Below the pieces are notes generated by a model that saw nothing but the letters and a program-made list of their open reading frames with translations, made no database searches and was not told the DNA's origin. This document shows positions 41,555-51,311 of a DNA stretch of 64,000 nucleotides, in pieces (positions within the stretch are counted from its first letter, which is position 1; every line of letters starts with the position of its first letter). The position numbers and the translations under genes were made by a program. This DNA comes from Arthrobacter sp. ES3-54. GTDB lineage: Bacteria > Actinomycetota > Actinomycetes > Actinomycetales > Micrococcaceae. The stretch is taken from the NCBI RefSeq assembly GCF_029504395.1, contig NZ_JAQFIF010000005.1:1-64000 (forward strand), written 5' to 3'.

Positions 41555-42451
41555 CTAGGACGCCTGCTGGGAGCGGGCGCTGGCGTAGAGGCAGACGGTG
41601 GCTGCGGTGCCGAGGTTCAGGCTTTCCGCTCCCCCATAAACCGGCACGGCCACGCGGTGGTCGGCCAGCGCGATCTCGTCCTCGGACAGTCCCTGTGCCT
41701 CGTTGCCGAAGAGCCAGGCCGTGGGGTTCTCCAGCGCGAAGACCGACTCGGCCGCGGAGGTCCCCAGGCGCCGGGCCGCATTCTCGTCCTGGAGACGGTC
41801 CAGGTTCAGCTGGCCTTGGCCGTCCGCCGCGAGGACTCCGATGCCGCGTTCCTTGCAGCGGGCCACCAACTCCTCGACATCAGCGCCCAGCACCACGGGC
41901 AGGTGGAAGAGGGATCCCGCCGTCGAGCGCACGGCCTTGGGGTTGTAGATGTCAACGCTGGATGCGGTCAGGATAACGGCGTCCGCGCCGGCCGCGTCGG
42001 CTGCCCGGAGCACGGTTCCGGCATTGCCGGGGTCGCGGACCTGGCACAGCACCGCGATCAGCTGCGGGCCGGCGTCGAGTACCTGCTCAAGGCTCACGTC
42101 CAGGAAACCGCAGACCGCGAGAATGCCCTGCGGGGTGACCGTATCCGCCATCGCGGCCAGCACTTCGTCGGTGGCGAGGAATGCGGTGGTGCCCTCTGCG
42201 AGTGTCTCCAGGTCCGGGTGCCGGTCCAGGCAGGCCTCGCTCGCGTACACCTCATAGACGATGCCGGGCTCCCCCGCGGCAATCCTTTTCTGGTGCAGGA
42301 TCAGGGCCTCCCGGACAGCCTGCGGGCCCTCCGCCAGGAACTCGCTGCGCTTTAAACGGGCCGGGCGCCCGGCAAGTTGTGCCACCTTCCTCACCCGATC
42401 AGCTCGAGGATTGGAAAGTGGAAAATCTTGCGGGCGCCCGGTTTCGTTCAT
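41555..42451 (-). CDS. TrmH/SpoU-family RNA methyltransferase
   Basis: The 298-aa SPOUT methyltransferase has the three family motifs: QVRDPGNAGTVLRAADAAG, LFGNEAQGLS and GGAESLNLGTA. Relatives 2'-O-methylate 23S rRNA or tRNA; this neighbourhood (infC-rpmI-rplT-methyltransferase-pheST) is the usual place of an rRNA methyltransferase of the TsnR type. ATG at 42451 has AAGG upstream. A 7-bp inverted repeat (42454-42460 and 42479-42485) lies in its leader. Confidence 0.92.
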   Translation of the reverse strand: MNETGRPQDFPLSNPRADRVRKVAQLAGRPARLKRSEFLAEGPQAVREALILHQKRIAAGEPGIVYEVYASEACLDRHPDLETLAEGTTAFLATDEVLAAMADTVTPQGILAVCGFLDVSLEQVLDAGPQLIAVLCQVRDPGNAGTVLRAADAAGADAVILTASSVDIYNPKAVRSTAGSLFHLPVVLGADVEELVARCKERGIGVLAADGQGQLNLDRLQDENAARRLGTSAAESVFALENPTAWLFGNEAQGLSEDEIALADHRVAVPVYGGAESLNLGTAATVCLYASARSQQAS

Positions 42452-42516
42452 ATAAGAACCTTAGTTGCTTTCACAGCCGGTTCTTGAACGAAGCAGTCTT
42501 TCGACTACGGCAGGAA

Positions 42517-42987
42517 CTACTTTGCGGCCTCGGCGTCAGCCTTCTTGGCAGCAGGCTTCTTCGCAGGAGCCTTCTTGGCAGCCTTCGGAGCCGGAGCGGC
42601 CTCAGCCTGGACGGCCGGAGCGGACGTGTCGGCGGGCAGCGAGTCCTTGGCGACCTTGACCAGCGCGGCGAAGGCGTTGGCGTCGGAAACGGCCAGCTCG
42701 GCCAGCATACGGCGATCAACCTCAACCTCAGCGGCCTTCAGGCCCTGGATCAGTCGGTTGTAGGTCAGGCCGTTGGCGCGGGATGCAGCGTTGATGCGCT
42801 GGATCCAAAGACGGCGGAAGTCGCCCTTCTTCTTCTTGCGGTCACCGTAGCTGTACACAAACGAGTGCAGCAGCTGCTCTTTTGCCTTGCGGTACAGGCG
42901 TGAACGCTGTCCGCGGTAGCCCTTTGCGCGTTCGAGGATAACCCGGCGCTTCTTGTGGGCGTTAACCGCCCTCTTCACACGTGCCAC
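42517..42987 (-). CDS. rplT: 50S ribosomal protein L20, with C-terminal extension
   Basis: Primary 23S rRNA-binding assembly protein. The first 120 residues are canonical L20 ([28 protein letters not shown]). Residues about 121-156 form an Ala/Lys/Pro-rich tail with no L20 homology. GTG at 42987 has AAGGAG upstream. The gene is third in the infC-rpmI-rplT operon; in other bacteria L20 regulates this operon at the mRNA level. Confidence 0.97.
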   Translation of the reverse strand: MARVKRAVNAHKKRRVILERAKGYRGQRSRLYRKAKEQLLHSFVYSYGDRKKKKGDFRRLWIQRINAASRANGLTYNRLIQGLKAAEVEVDRRMLAELAVSDANAFAALVKVAKDSLPADTSAPAVQAEAAPAPKAAKKAPAKKPAAKKADAEAAK

Positions 42988-43108
42988 GTGCGTACTCCTT
43001 AGAAAATTCTGATCCCAAGCGTCTACTGCCGGATCGGTCCGGCTGGCCTGAGAAGCCTTTTTGGTAGTTGACTGCTGCCAGGTGGCGAACAGTCAGAAAA
43101 CTTGGAAC

Positions 43109-43303
43109 TTAGATGCCGAGCATCTTCCGGATGACCTTGGCGTCGCCCTTGAAGACGATCTTGTCGCCGGCAAGGCGACGGGTCAGCCGGGAGGACTTGT
43201 GCTCCAGGTAGTGGCGGCGGTTGGCCTGCTGGCGGCGCAGCTTGCCGCTACCGGTCAGCTTGAAGCGCTTCTTAGCACCGCTGTGGGTCTTCATCTTCGG
43301 CAT
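43109..43303 (-). CDS. rpmI: 50S ribosomal protein L35
   Basis: The 64-aa protein is canonical L35, beginning [15 protein letters not shown] and ending in the RKMLG stretch. The ATG at 43303 is preceded by AAGGAG with good spacing; an open frame extends upstream but is not conserved. It is second in the infC operon. Confidence 0.97.
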   Translation of the reverse strand: MPKMKTHSGAKKRFKLTGSGKLRRQQANRRHYLEHKSSRLTRRLAGDKIVFKGDAKVIRKMLGI

Positions 43304-43418
43304 GGGAACCGATCTCCTTACGTATCCGCAGAAAAGTCTGCAGCTCTTTCGTGCAGCCGCCCCTGCGGGCGGCATGCTGGTTGCCTACTGCCGGACATTG
43401 CTGTCCGGCAGCCGTGAA

Positions 43419-44561
43419 CTAGTTGGTCTTCTTGCTGCCAGGCTTGGCGGCAGCCCGGGGGGCGGCTGGCCGTGCAGCGGGCTTCGGCGCTGAAGGCCTC
43501 GGCACCGGCTTCGGAGCAGCAACCGGCTTCGGTGCCGCCGCCGGAGCGGCCGGAGCGGCTGCCTTTTCCTCGGGAGCCTTGGCCGGAGCGGCCTTCGGAG
43601 CCGCGGGAGCCTTGGCTGCTGCCGGCTTCTCGGCTGCCTTCGGAGCCGCGGGAGCCTTGGCTACTGCCGGCTTCTCGGCCGCCTTGGGAGCAGCCGCCTT
43701 CGGTGCTTCCTGGGCGGGAGCCTCGTCGGCCTTGGTCTCTTCAACCGGGGCCTCTGCGACCTTGGTCTCTGTGACCGGGGCCGCTTCAACCTTGGCTTCT
43801 TCGACCGGGGCCGCTTCAACCTGGGCTTCTTCGACCGGGGCCGCTTCAACCTGGGGTTCCTCGACGGGCGCCTCCGTTGCGGGAGCCTCCGGCGATACGA
43901 CGTAGCCTTCCGGCAGGAGGTCTGCCAGCGTCTGGGTCAGCGGGGCGTTGCTGTCACCGGAGACATCGACACGTCCCGAAGCCTTGGCTTCGTTCTCAGC
44001 CTTGGCTTCTGCGCGCTGCGTTGCGCGGCGGGCCTCTGCCTTGGCTTCAGCCTTGTTCTTCAGCGGGCCAACCACCATGACCATGTTTCGGCCATCGATC
44101 CGGGGGCTGGACTCCACCACGCCAACCTCGGCGACGTCGTCGGCGAAGCGCTGGAGCAGGCGGATGCCCATCTCGGGGCGCTGCTGCTCACGGCCGCGGA
44201 ACTGGATCATGGCCTTGACCTTGTCGCCGGCACCGAGGAAGCGGAGCGCGTGGCCGCGCTTCGTCTCGTAGTCGTGAGTGTCGATCTTCAGGCGGAAGCG
44301 GATTTCCTTCAGGACCGTGTTGGTCTGGTTCTTCCGGGCCTCGCGTGCCTTGACGGCGGCTTCGTACTTGTACTTGCCGAAGTCCATCAGCTTGCACACC
44401 GGAGGCTTCGCCTGCGGTGCAACTTCAACGAGATCAAGATCGGACTCGGCAGCCAAACGCAGGGCATCCTCAATACGGACAATTCCTACTTGTTCGCCTG
44501 CAGGGCCGACCAGCCGCACCTCGGGGACGCGGATACGCTCATTGATTCTTGGCTCGCTAAT
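43419..44561 (-). CDS. infC: Translation initiation factor IF-3 with long repetitive C-terminal tail
   Basis: IF-3 blocks premature subunit joining and checks the start codon. The first 175 residues are standard ([18 protein letters not shown]-domain with [11 protein letters not shown]). The remaining 200 are a low-complexity tail: [10 protein letters not shown] repeats (about 245-300) then Lys/Pro/Ala repeats to the end. The start is the rare codon ATT at 44561, with GGAG 7 bp upstream. Such AUU starts let IF-3 repress its own synthesis. The tail is encoded by 30-bp and 45-bp imperfect DNA repeats (43560-43870). Confidence 0.95.
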   Translation of the reverse strand: MSEPRINERIRVPEVRLVGPAGEQVGIVRIEDALRLAAESDLDLVEVAPQAKPPVCKLMDFGKYKYEAAVKAREARKNQTNTVLKEIRFRLKIDTHDYETKRGHALRFLGAGDKVKAMIQFRGREQQRPEMGIRLLQRFADDVAEVGVVESSPRIDGRNMVMVVGPLKNKAEAKAEARRATQRAEAKAENEAKASGRVDVSGDSNAPLTQTLADLLPEGYVVSPEAPATEAPVEEPQVEAAPVEEAQVEAAPVEEAKVEAAPVTETKVAEAPVEETKADEAPAQEAPKAAAPKAAEKPAVAKAPAAPKAAEKPAAAKAPAAPKAAPAKAPEEKAAAPAAPAAAPKPVAAPKPVPRPSAPKPAARPAAPRAAAKPGSKKTN

Positions 44562-44905
44562 GTTAAAGCTCCTGTGTTCGTGAGGGGTATTCCACCGGCA
44601 AAAAGAGAAGGCCCCCAATTGCCGGAGCAATCGAAGGCCTCGAGATCGGAGCTGCCGCCCTCAATGAGGCGGCATGCACTTCCTGCGGACCGGAGTCCGA
44701 GGTAGTGCCCGACCAGGTACCCGGCAACCTTGACTCCCGGAGGGAGGGGCTTCCCGAAGGAAGTTTCGCGGCTGACGCGGGTGGGAGAGAACTCCGCTTG
44801 CAAACTAAAGTCAACTCTACAGAAAGATACCCGTTCAACGCACATGTGCGTCGCCGGGCGTCAACTCCGGGCTCCAAAGTTCAGCCAGAAGCACTGCATT
44901 CTATA
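44562..44905 (-). other. infC 5' leader
   Basis: A leader of about 330 nt runs from a -10-like TATAGAAT (44898-44905) to the ATT start. It has no gene and is folded: a terminator-type hairpin at its 3' part (separate entry) and several GC-rich inverted segments upstream. Its length and position match the autoregulated leaders of infC operons. I cannot assign it to a named L20-binding class. Confidence 0.65.
44600..44639 (-). terminator. Attenuator-type terminator in the infC leader
   Basis: The minus-strand RNA folds into a 13-bp stem (44627-44639 with 44610-44622, three wobbles) capped by a UCCG tetraloop and followed at once by UUCUCUUUUU. It ends 38 bp before the infC start codon, so it would terminate transcription before infC unless an alternative fold prevents it. 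Confidence 0.75.
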
Positions 44906-44954
44906 AAAGCCTGAGAATAACGACATTCAGTCGGTCTGTGACAAGCTTACCAGC

Positions 44955-45341
44955 ATGAGCACATCAGACCGTAATTCCCACGTCTTCGAGCCCGCAGCCG
45001 CCCAGGCCGACGTCTCGCAGCAGATCCGCGACATCTCGGAAGTCCCCGCGATCGAGGTCATCACCACGGCCGCCGTGCACCTGATGAGCGCCGCCGCGGT
45101 AAAGCTCGGCCTCGCCGCCGAGGAAAATGCCCAGGAACTCAAGGACCTGGACGAGGCCCGCAAACTGATCACCGCCCTTGCCGGCCTGGTGACCGCGGCG
45201 GCGCCGGAAATCGGCTCCCAGCACGCGGGACCGCTGCGCGATGGACTCCGCTCGCTCCAGCTGGCCTTCCGCGAGGAATCGATCATTCCGGATGCTCCGG
45301 GCAAGGGCCCGGGCGAGAAGTACACCGGCCCGGTCAACTAA
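44955..45341 (+). CDS. DUF1844-family protein
   Basis: The 128-aa protein is the conserved DUF1844 gene found divergent from infC in actinobacteria. It is all-helical, with the core EVITTAAVHLMSAAAVKLGL (about 34-53) and a C-terminal ...GPGEKYTGPVN tail. No catalytic motif is seen. There is no ribosome site before the ATG at 44955, so it may be leaderless. Function is unknown. Confidence 0.9.
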   Translation: MSTSDRNSHVFEPAAAQADVSQQIRDISEVPAIEVITTAAVHLMSAAAVKLGLAAEENAQELKDLDEARKLITALAGLVTAAAPEIGSQHAGPLRDGLRSLQLAFREESIIPDAPGKGPGEKYTGPVN

Positions 45342-45376
45342 GCACAGTCAACTAAGCACAAGCGTCAGCCATAAAG

Positions 45377-45413
45377 CGGCGGCGGGCGGACCACTTCGGT
45401 CCGACCGCCGCCG
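45377..45413. terminator. Hairpin between convergent genes, probable terminator
   Basis: A 16-bp GC-rich stem (45377-45392 with 45398-45413) has one mismatch and a 5-nt loop. A short T tract (CTTTAT) follows on the minus strand and a weaker one on plus. It lies between the DUF1844 gene and the MFS gene. Confidence 0.65.
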
Positions 45414-45471
45414 CCGTCGTTAACGCCCCTGCGCTCCGGGGTCGGGTGCCGCAAGCGGCGGCAGCGGAAGG

Positions 45472-46785
45472 TCAGACGTGGGCCAGGCGGCGGCGGCGCA
45501 GGTGCTGCAGGACGAGTCCCACCAGGCAGAGGCCCACGCCGGCCAGCCCCACGGACACGAAGCCCGCCGAGGGGCCGATGAGGTCGATGAACAGCCCGGC
45601 AAGCGGCGCACCCAGGGCCACTCCGCACGTGAGCGATGAACCGTACCAGCCCATCGCCTCACCGCGGCGGCTTTCGTCAACCAGTTCGGCCACCTTTTCC
45701 GAGGCCGCGGACAACACCGGTGCGCACAGCAGACCCGGCAGCAACGCGAGCAGGCTGAGCGTCCAGACGTCGGTCGCGAAGGCCATCGGGACGGTCAGCG
45801 CTGACATCCCGAGCAACAGGAGGATCGGGGAGATGGGCCGGTGCATGGCGCCGTAGAGGATGCCGCCCACCACCGAGGCCGCGCACCAGAAGAGGAACAC
45901 AATGCCGACTTCGGCCTCGTGGCCCCCGGTCTGGAGGGCCGCGACGATGCCGACGTCGGTGCCGCTGAGGACCATGCCCGCACCGGCCGCGACAGCGAAT
46001 ACGGAGGCCACGGCGGCGGTGAACCAGCTGAAGTTGTGGATGACTCTGTGTCGCAGGCCGGAGCCCCGCCGGCGCCGTTCCTCGGCCGCGGCGGCCAGGG
46101 GTGCCAGTTCGGCAGCGGCCTCCTGCAGGTGGGCCGGCGCGGCGGCAACGACGGCGGCTTCCGCGCATTCGAGCTCTTGCGCCTCGAGCCCGGCGTCCGG
46201 AGAAGCACTCCGGGTGGGCGGGTTGAACCACATGAGGAAGAGTCCCGAGACGGATGTCGCCACTCCCACAATTGTCAGGCCCAGGACGGACTGGCCGCTG
46301 GTGGCGACGACGGCTCCGACAGCGGGGCCGATCATGAAGACCAGTTCGGTGGCGATGGCGTCCAGGGTGAAGGCCGTGCGGCGCTGTTCCCCGGGGGCCA
46401 GCACGCCGAGGGACTGCCGCACCACGCTGAAGATGGGCAGGGTCAGCAGGCCTCCGATGAACACCAGGGGTAGCAGCACCTCGTAGGAGACGTGCGGGAC
46501 GATCGACCAGATCACCGTCTCGGAGACGACAGACGGGATGAGCGCCTTACGCAGCCCCACGGTGTCGACCCGGCGCCCGCGCCAGGGGGCGCCGACGGCG
46601 ATTCCGATCGTCATCACGGCGGCGGCTGCGCCGGCGGCCGCGTAGCCCTGGCCGAGGGTCAGGACGATGTGCAGGGTCAGCAAGACTCCGGCCGCCGAGT
46701 GCGGTATGCGGGCGATCATGCCGACCAGCAGGAGCCGCCGGATGGGCCGGACGGCCAGCAGCTGACGGTAAAGCGCGAAATTCAC
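45472..46785 (-). CDS. MFS transporter
   Basis: The 437-aa protein has 12 predicted membrane helices split by a long charged central loop (about 195-255, rich in Glu, Ala and Arg). It is similar to DHA-type exporters; no substrate is evident. The GTG at 46785 is preferred because AAGGAAG lies upstream; an ATG 12 codons earlier is not preceded by a ribosome site. The gene is convergent with DUF1844. Confidence 0.88.
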   Translation of the reverse strand: MNFALYRQLLAVRPIRRLLLVGMIARIPHSAAGVLLTLHIVLTLGQGYAAAGAAAAVMTIGIAVGAPWRGRRVDTVGLRKALIPSVVSETVIWSIVPHVSYEVLLPLVFIGGLLTLPIFSVVRQSLGVLAPGEQRRTAFTLDAIATELVFMIGPAVGAVVATSGQSVLGLTIVGVATSVSGLFLMWFNPPTRSASPDAGLEAQELECAEAAVVAAAPAHLQEAAAELAPLAAAAEERRRRGSGLRHRVIHNFSWFTAAVASVFAVAAGAGMVLSGTDVGIVAALQTGGHEAEVGIVFLFWCAASVVGGILYGAMHRPISPILLLLGMSALTVPMAFATDVWTLSLLALLPGLLCAPVLSAASEKVAELVDESRRGEAMGWYGSSLTCGVALGAPLAGLFIDLIGPSAGFVSVGLAGVGLCLVGLVLQHLRRRRLAHV

Positions 46786-46848
46786 GAGACTACTTCCTTC
46801 TGGTACTGCCCACGGCAGCACCGGGAAGTCCCCCCGTTGGGCCGTCAG

Positions 46849-47790
46849 CTATGGTGCTGCGCGCTGCAGCTTGACCTCGATCGAATCAACCCGCTCGGCA
46901 AAGATTTCATTCCGGGCCCAGGCGTTGTTGAGGCCAGCGACAATGGACTGCACGCCGGCGGCGTCGAGCCCGTCTTCAAGGTAGAGGACCACCCGGAGTT
47001 CCGGGCCGGCTCCCCCACCGGGGAGCCGCGTGCCATCGGCCGTGGCCGTGGCAACTCCTCCCCCCGGATGAATTTCAACACGGCGGACCGCAGGAAAGCT
47101 AACCGCGCCCTCCCCGAGGGCTGCTGCGAGATCGGGATCGGCGTACGACGGCGTCCAGGTCTGCTGCTGGGCGAGGGCCCAAACCGCCGGCCGGCGCACC
47201 ACGAACGTCAGGCTGGAGCCGGGATCGAGCACCAGCAGCTCGGCGCCTTCCGCGACCGCGGATAGGGCGGCCCGCGCCGCGTACACGGCGACCGGCCTGG
47301 CCTCCGGATGCCACGCAGTCAGTGACGCCGCCGAGGTGAACACCGGCATAGCCGTTCGCCCGTCCGGCGCCTTGAGCGTCACGAGGGCCATGTCGGCCTG
47401 TTTGTCCGAGTGCAGCTGGTCCCCGTGCGCCCCAGCAGCGGCTTCGCCCTCTTCGGCGAGCTGGGCGAGGATTGGCACGAACACCCTTGCGGTGGCAAGC
47501 GCGGCCACCACGGCCGCCTCGTCGCCAGTGCCCGCGGCGAGGTCGGCCAAAGCCGCAAGGTATCCGGCGTCGGCGGTGCCGGCGTCGTCCTCGAAATTGT
47601 GGATCTTTGCGTCATCGCCGGACAGGCTGCGGCCTGCCCAGGGTTGGCCGGCGGAGTCAGTGGCCCCGCCGGAGCCGGCCAGGGCGGCCGCGATGTGTCC
47701 GGGCAGATGCCGGACGGGGCCCGCCCCGGCGCCCGGCTGGACTGTGTCCCGGGGGTCGTGGGGGCCGTGCGGATTGTCGGTGTGCGTCAT
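46849..47790 (-). CDS. SseB-domain protein
   Basis: The 313-aa protein has one SseB N-terminal-like domain, with the region DMALVTLKAPDGRTAMPVFTS (about 160-180). The preceding 100 residues are Gly/Pro/His-rich and disordered. SseB-like proteins are of uncertain function. The ATG at 47790 is 13 bp after the priA stop, so it is probably cotranscribed with the his genes, an arrangement common in related genomes. Confidence 0.82.
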   Translation of the reverse strand: MTHTDNPHGPHDPRDTVQPGAGAGPVRHLPGHIAAALAGSGGATDSAGQPWAGRSLSGDDAKIHNFEDDAGTADAGYLAALADLAAGTGDEAAVVAALATARVFVPILAQLAEEGEAAAGAHGDQLHSDKQADMALVTLKAPDGRTAMPVFTSAASLTAWHPEARPVAVYAARAALSAVAEGAELLVLDPGSSLTFVVRRPAVWALAQQQTWTPSYADPDLAAALGEGAVSFPAVRRVEIHPGGGVATATADGTRLPGGGAGPELRVVLYLEDGLDAAGVQSIVAGLNNAWARNEIFAERVDSIEVKLQRAAP

Positions 47791-47803
47791 GGGCACTGAG
47801 CGC

Positions 47804-48550
47804 CTAGCGGCGGCCGGCGGCGTCGAGGGCCTCGGGCAGTGTGAAGTTGCCGTTGTAGAGGGCTTTGCCGATGATGGCGCCTTCGACCCCGAGCGGCACC
47901 AGGGAACGCAGGACCAAGAGGTCCTCAAGGCTGGAAATGCCGCCGGAAGCGATCACAGGCTTGCCTGTCTTCTCGACCATCTGGCGCAGGAGTTCGACGT
48001 TGGGGCCCTGGAGCGTGCCGTCCTTGGTCACATCGGTCACGACGTACCGGGCGCAGCCGGCGTCCTCGAGGCGGCCGAGCACCTCCCAGAGGTCCCCGCC
48101 TTCCTTGGTCCAGCCCCGGCCGGCGAGGGTGGTGCCGCGGACATCCAGGCCGACGGCGATCTTGTCGCCGAAGCGTTCGATCACCCGGGCCGTCCAGTCC
48201 GGGTTCTCCAGTGCCGCGGTGCCCAGGTTCACGCGAGCGACGCCGAGGTCGAGGGCTTTCTCGAGGGATTCGTCGTCGCGCAGGCCGCCGGAGAGCTCCA
48301 CCTTGATGTCGAGCCGCCCAACCACCTCGCGCAGGAGCTCGGCGTTGGAGCCGCGCCCGAACGCGGCGTCCAAGTCGACCAGATGCACCCATTCGGCCCC
48401 CTGCTGCTGCCAGTTGAGGGCGGCCTCCAGCGGGGTGCCATAGCTCGTCTCGCTGCCTGCTTCGCCCTGGACGAGGCGGACGGCCTGGCCGTTGACGACG
48501 TCGACGGCGGGCAGGAGCTCAAGTACGGGCAACGGGGTTTCGGTGGTCAT
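47804..48550 (-). CDS. priA: Phosphoribosyl isomerase, HisA/TrpF bifunctional (PriA)
   Basis: The 248-aa TIM barrel isomerises ProFAR in histidine synthesis; in actinobacteria lacking trpF it also isomerises PRA in tryptophan synthesis. Catalytic aspartates are Asp17 (LLPAVDVV) and Asp173 ([11 protein letters not shown]). The barrel region [13 protein letters not shown] fits PriA rather than the proteobacterial HisA. Dual function is inferred from the phylum. Confidence 0.92.
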   Translation of the reverse strand: MTTETPLPVLELLPAVDVVNGQAVRLVQGEAGSETSYGTPLEAALNWQQQGAEWVHLVDLDAAFGRGSNAELLREVVGRLDIKVELSGGLRDDESLEKALDLGVARVNLGTAALENPDWTARVIERFGDKIAVGLDVRGTTLAGRGWTKEGGDLWEVLGRLEDAGCARYVVTDVTKDGTLQGPNVELLRQMVEKTGKPVIASGGISSLEDLLVLRSLVPLGVEGAIIGKALYNGNFTLPEALDAAGRR

Positions 48551-48590
48551 CGTGGAGTCCTCAGCTTGGGATGGTAGTTGGGAGCGGCCG

Positions 48591-48749
48591 TCAGGACGCC
48601 GGCAGGGTCAGGAGGTAGGCGGCCAGCAGCGACATGCCGGCGAGGACATAGAAAACGATCTGCACCCACAGCGGACTTTTCTGCTGCCGGAAGGAGATCG
48701 CGCCGCCAACCAGCAGGCCCGCGACGCCCATGAGCACCAGGGACCACAT
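48591..48749 (-). CDS. Small membrane protein between hisH and priA
   Basis: A 52-aa ORF reads [18 protein letters not shown], continues through a short polar loop (FRQQKSP) and a second hydrophobic helix, and ends in LTLPAS. Two membrane helices (about 3-18 and 28-48) are predicted. Its ATG immediately follows the hisH stop (TAGATG, no gap), strongly suggesting coupled translation. No known function. It is too short for standard gene finding. Confidence 0.8.
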   Translation of the reverse strand: MWSLVLMGVAGLLVGGAISFRQQKSPLWVQIVFYVLAGMSLLAAYLLTLPAS

Positions 48750-49499
48750 CTAGGCGGTCCGTTCCGGGGCTGCGGTTCGTTCCGGGGATGCGGGCCGCAG
48801 GCCTTGGACCCAGTTGCGCAACAGCCGGGCGCCGGCGTCGCCGGACTTCTCCGGGTGGAACTGCGTGGCGCACAGCGGGCCGTTTTCCACAGCCGCGATG
48901 AACGGGGCACCGTGGTCGGACCAGGTCACCAGCGGCGCGGCCATCCGCGGCTGGATGACGTCGAAGTCCCAGTGCTGGACGCCGTAGGAGTGCACGAAGT
49001 AGAAGCGCTCGCCCTCGACCCCGGCGAACAGCTTGGATCCCTCAGGGACGGAGACGGTGTTCCAGCCCATGTGCGGTACGACGTCGGCAGGCAACAGCTC
49101 CACCTTGCCGGGCCACTCCCCCATGCCCTCGGCTTCCGTGCCGTGCTCGACGCCGGCCTCGAACAGCACCTGGAGTCCGACGCAGATGGCCAGCACGGGG
49201 CGGCCTCCGGCGACACGGCGGCCGATCATGCGGATGGCGTCAACGGCTTTGAGTTCGCGCATGACGGTTTCGAAGGCGCCGACACCGGGGACGACGAGGC
49301 CGTCGGCGTTGAGGACGTCTTCAGGCTTGGAACTGAGGATGACTTCGGCGCCGGCCCGCTCCAGCGCGCGGACGGCGGACCGGACATTCCCGGAGCCGTA
49401 GTCCAGCACCGTAACAGTGGGCTTTCCCTCCGGGGACACCGGCTTGGTCGCGGCGGCGGGGTCGATGATGGCCCCGTCGCGGAGCAGCGGGCCGCTCAC
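48750..49499 (-). CDS. hisH: Imidazole glycerol phosphate synthase, glutaminase subunit
   Basis: Class I glutamine amidotransferase that feeds ammonia to HisF. The 249-aa protein has the nucleophile Cys106 in [10 protein letters not shown] and the His/Glu pair in QFHPEKSG. The first 25 residues precede the domain ([10 protein letters not shown]) and are not conserved. GTG at 49499 overlaps the hisB stop. hisF is not in the window. Confidence 0.95.
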   Translation of the reverse strand: MSGPLLRDGAIIDPAAATKPVSPEGKPTVTVLDYGSGNVRSAVRALERAGAEVILSSKPEDVLNADGLVVPGVGAFETVMRELKAVDAIRMIGRRVAGGRPVLAICVGLQVLFEAGVEHGTEAEGMGEWPGKVELLPADVVPHMGWNTVSVPEGSKLFAGVEGERFYFVHSYGVQHWDFDVIQPRMAAPLVTWSDHGAPFIAAVENGPLCATQFHPEKSGDAGARLLRNWVQGLRPASPERTAAPERTA

Positions 49500-50122
49500 A
49501 AGGCACCCTTTGTGGACGGGATGCCCTCGACGCGGGGATCCGGTTCGACGGCTGCCCGCAGTGCCCGGGCAAAGGCCTTGAACTGGGCCTCGACGATGTG
49601 GTGGGGGTCGCGCCCGGCGGTGACGTTCATGTGCAGGCAGATCCCGGCGTGCAGCGTGATCGCCTCGAAGACGTGGCGGGTCAGGGAGCCCGTGAAGTGG
49701 CCGCCGATCAGGTGGTATTCCTGGCCTGCCGGCTCACCGGCGTGGACCAGGTAGGGACGGCCGGAGACGTCCACGACGGCTTGCGCGAGGGCCTCATCCA
49801 GGGGCACGGTCGCCTCGCCGAACCGGCGGATTCCGGCCTTGTTGCCCAGGGCGGTCCGCAGCACCTCGCCGAAGGTGATGGCCACGTCCTCGACAGTGTG
49901 GTGCACATCGATGTGGGTGTCACCGGTGGCCTTGACGGTCATGTCAATCAAGGAGTGCTTGCTGAGGGCTGTCAGCATGTGGTCGTAGAACGGAACCGAC
50001 GTGCTGATGTCTGAAACGCCGGTGCCGTCCAGGTTGATCTCGACCAGGACCGAGGACTCACTGGTGGTCCGTTCCATGCGTGCGGTCCGGCCCTCGGCGG
50101 CGGTGGATCCCGTGTTGCTCAT
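49496..50122 (-). CDS. hisB: Imidazoleglycerol-phosphate dehydratase
   Basis: The 208-aa enzyme dehydrates IGP; it is the single-function form without a phosphatase domain. Manganese-binding repeats HHTVED and DPHHIVEA are visible. The first 25 residues are variable. Start ATG at 50122 lies 70 bp from the hisC stop. Confidence 0.96.
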   Translation of the reverse strand: MSNTGSTAAEGRTARMERTTSESSVLVEINLDGTGVSDISTSVPFYDHMLTALSKHSLIDMTVKATGDTHIDVHHTVEDVAITFGEVLRTALGNKAGIRRFGEATVPLDEALAQAVVDVSGRPYLVHAGEPAGQEYHLIGGHFTGSLTRHVFEAITLHAGICLHMNVTAGRDPHHIVEAQFKAFARALRAAVEPDPRVEGIPSTKGAL

Positions 50123-50192
50123 GTAGATGTGTCCTTTGGAAGAAGGCAGGGTGTTGGGCAGTCTGGCGGGGCGCTCGGGCTCCCCATCAAGT

Positions 50193-51311
50193 CTAGGCCT
50201 GCGGCTTTGCGGAGCCGTTCAGGATGCGTTCAAGGGCCTCAAGGAAGGCTGTGGTTTCTGTCTCAGTGCCGGCGGTCACGCGAAGGTGCCCCGGAATGCC
50301 GACGTCGCGGATGAGGACACCGGCGTCCAGCATGCCCTGCCAGACCTCGTGGGGGTTCTCCAGGCCGCCGAAGAACACGTAGTTGGAGTCGGAGGCGGCC
50401 GGCCTCAGGCCCAGCCGCGTCAGTTCGGACACGATCCTGTCGCGTTGGCGCTTGATGTCCTCGACGTCCGCCATGAGGGCCTCCCGGTGGCGCAGGGCGG
50501 CCAGGGCCGCGGCTTGGGTGATGGCGGAGAGGTGGTACGGGAGACGGACCAGGCGCAGGGCGTCCGCGACCTCCGGGGCCGCGGCCATGTAGCCGAGCCG
50601 CGCGCCGGCGAGGGCGAAGGCCTTGCTCATGGTGCGCGAGACGATGAGCCGCTCCCGGCCTGGCAGCAGGGTGAGCGCGCTGGGCGTGCCGTCGTGGGCG
50701 AACTCGTGGTACGCCTCGTCAACGATCACGATGGTTTGACTGGCCTCGCCGGCGTCGTAGACGGCCTCGACGACATCAAGCCCCAGCCCCGTGCCGGTGG
50801 GATTGTTCGGGGAGCAGAGGAAAACGATGTTGGGCTGCAGCTCGCGGACCTGGCGCGCCGCCGATTCCGCGCTGAGCCCATAATCTGCCGCGCGGGCACC
50901 GACGATGTACTCCGTGTCCGTGCCGGAGGCCAGCAGCGGGTACATCGAATACGTGGGAGGGAACCCGAGGGCCGTCCGGCCGGGGCCGCCGAATGCCTGG
51001 AGGATCTGCTGAAGGACTTCGTTGGAGCCGTTCGCGGCCCAGATATTCTCCGCGTCCAGGCCGTGGCCAAGGTATTCGGCGAGGGCTTCGCGCAATTCGG
51101 TGAACTCGCGGTCCGGATACCGGTTCAGCCCGACGGCGGCGGCGCTGACGGCCTCGGTGATCGCCGCGCGGACATCGGCCGGAACGCCATGGGTGTTCTC
51201 GTTGACGTTGAGCAGGATGGGGACGTCCAGCTGCGGCGCGCCATACGGACGCAGGCCACGCAGATTGGTTCGGAGGGGCAGTCGGTTGAGGCGCTCAAGC
51301 TGGTCAGTCAC
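50193..51311 (-). CDS. hisC: Histidinol-phosphate aminotransferase
   Basis: PLP-dependent enzyme of histidine synthesis. The 372-aa protein has LNVNENTHG at the N-terminus, the SPNNPTGTG motif and the PLP-lysine [17 protein letters not shown]. The start GTG at 51311 is preceded by TAAACT (51318-51323), a -10-like hexamer 7 nt upstream, and by no ribosome site, so a leaderless transcript is likely. A 7-bp inverted repeat (CTGGTCA/TGACCAG) encloses the start codon. hisD is not in the window. Confidence 0.95.
   Translation of the reverse strand: MTDQLERLNRLPLRTNLRGLRPYGAPQLDVPILLNVNENTHGVPADVRAAITEAVSAAAVGLNRYPDREFTELREALAEYLGHGLDAENIWAANGSNEVLQQILQAFGGPGRTALGFPPTYSMYPLLASGTDTEYIVGARAADYGLSAESAARQVRELQPNIVFLCSPNNPTGTGLGLDVVEAVYDAGEASQTIVIVDEAYHEFAHDGTPSALTLLPGRERLIVSRTMSKAFALAGARLGYMAAAPEVADALRLVRLPYHLSAITQAAALAALRHREALMADVEDIKRQRDRIVSELTRLGLRPAASDSNYVFFGGLENPHEVWQGMLDAGVLIRDVGIPGHLRVTAGTETETTAFLEALERILNGSAKPQA

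Noticed and set aside
42447-42485. GTTC-N6-GAAC and AAGAACC/GGTTCTT repeats as a SOS box before the rRNA methyltransferase
   Set aside because: The half-sites are in reverse order relative to GAAC-N4-GTTC and the spacing differs, so LexA binding is not supported.
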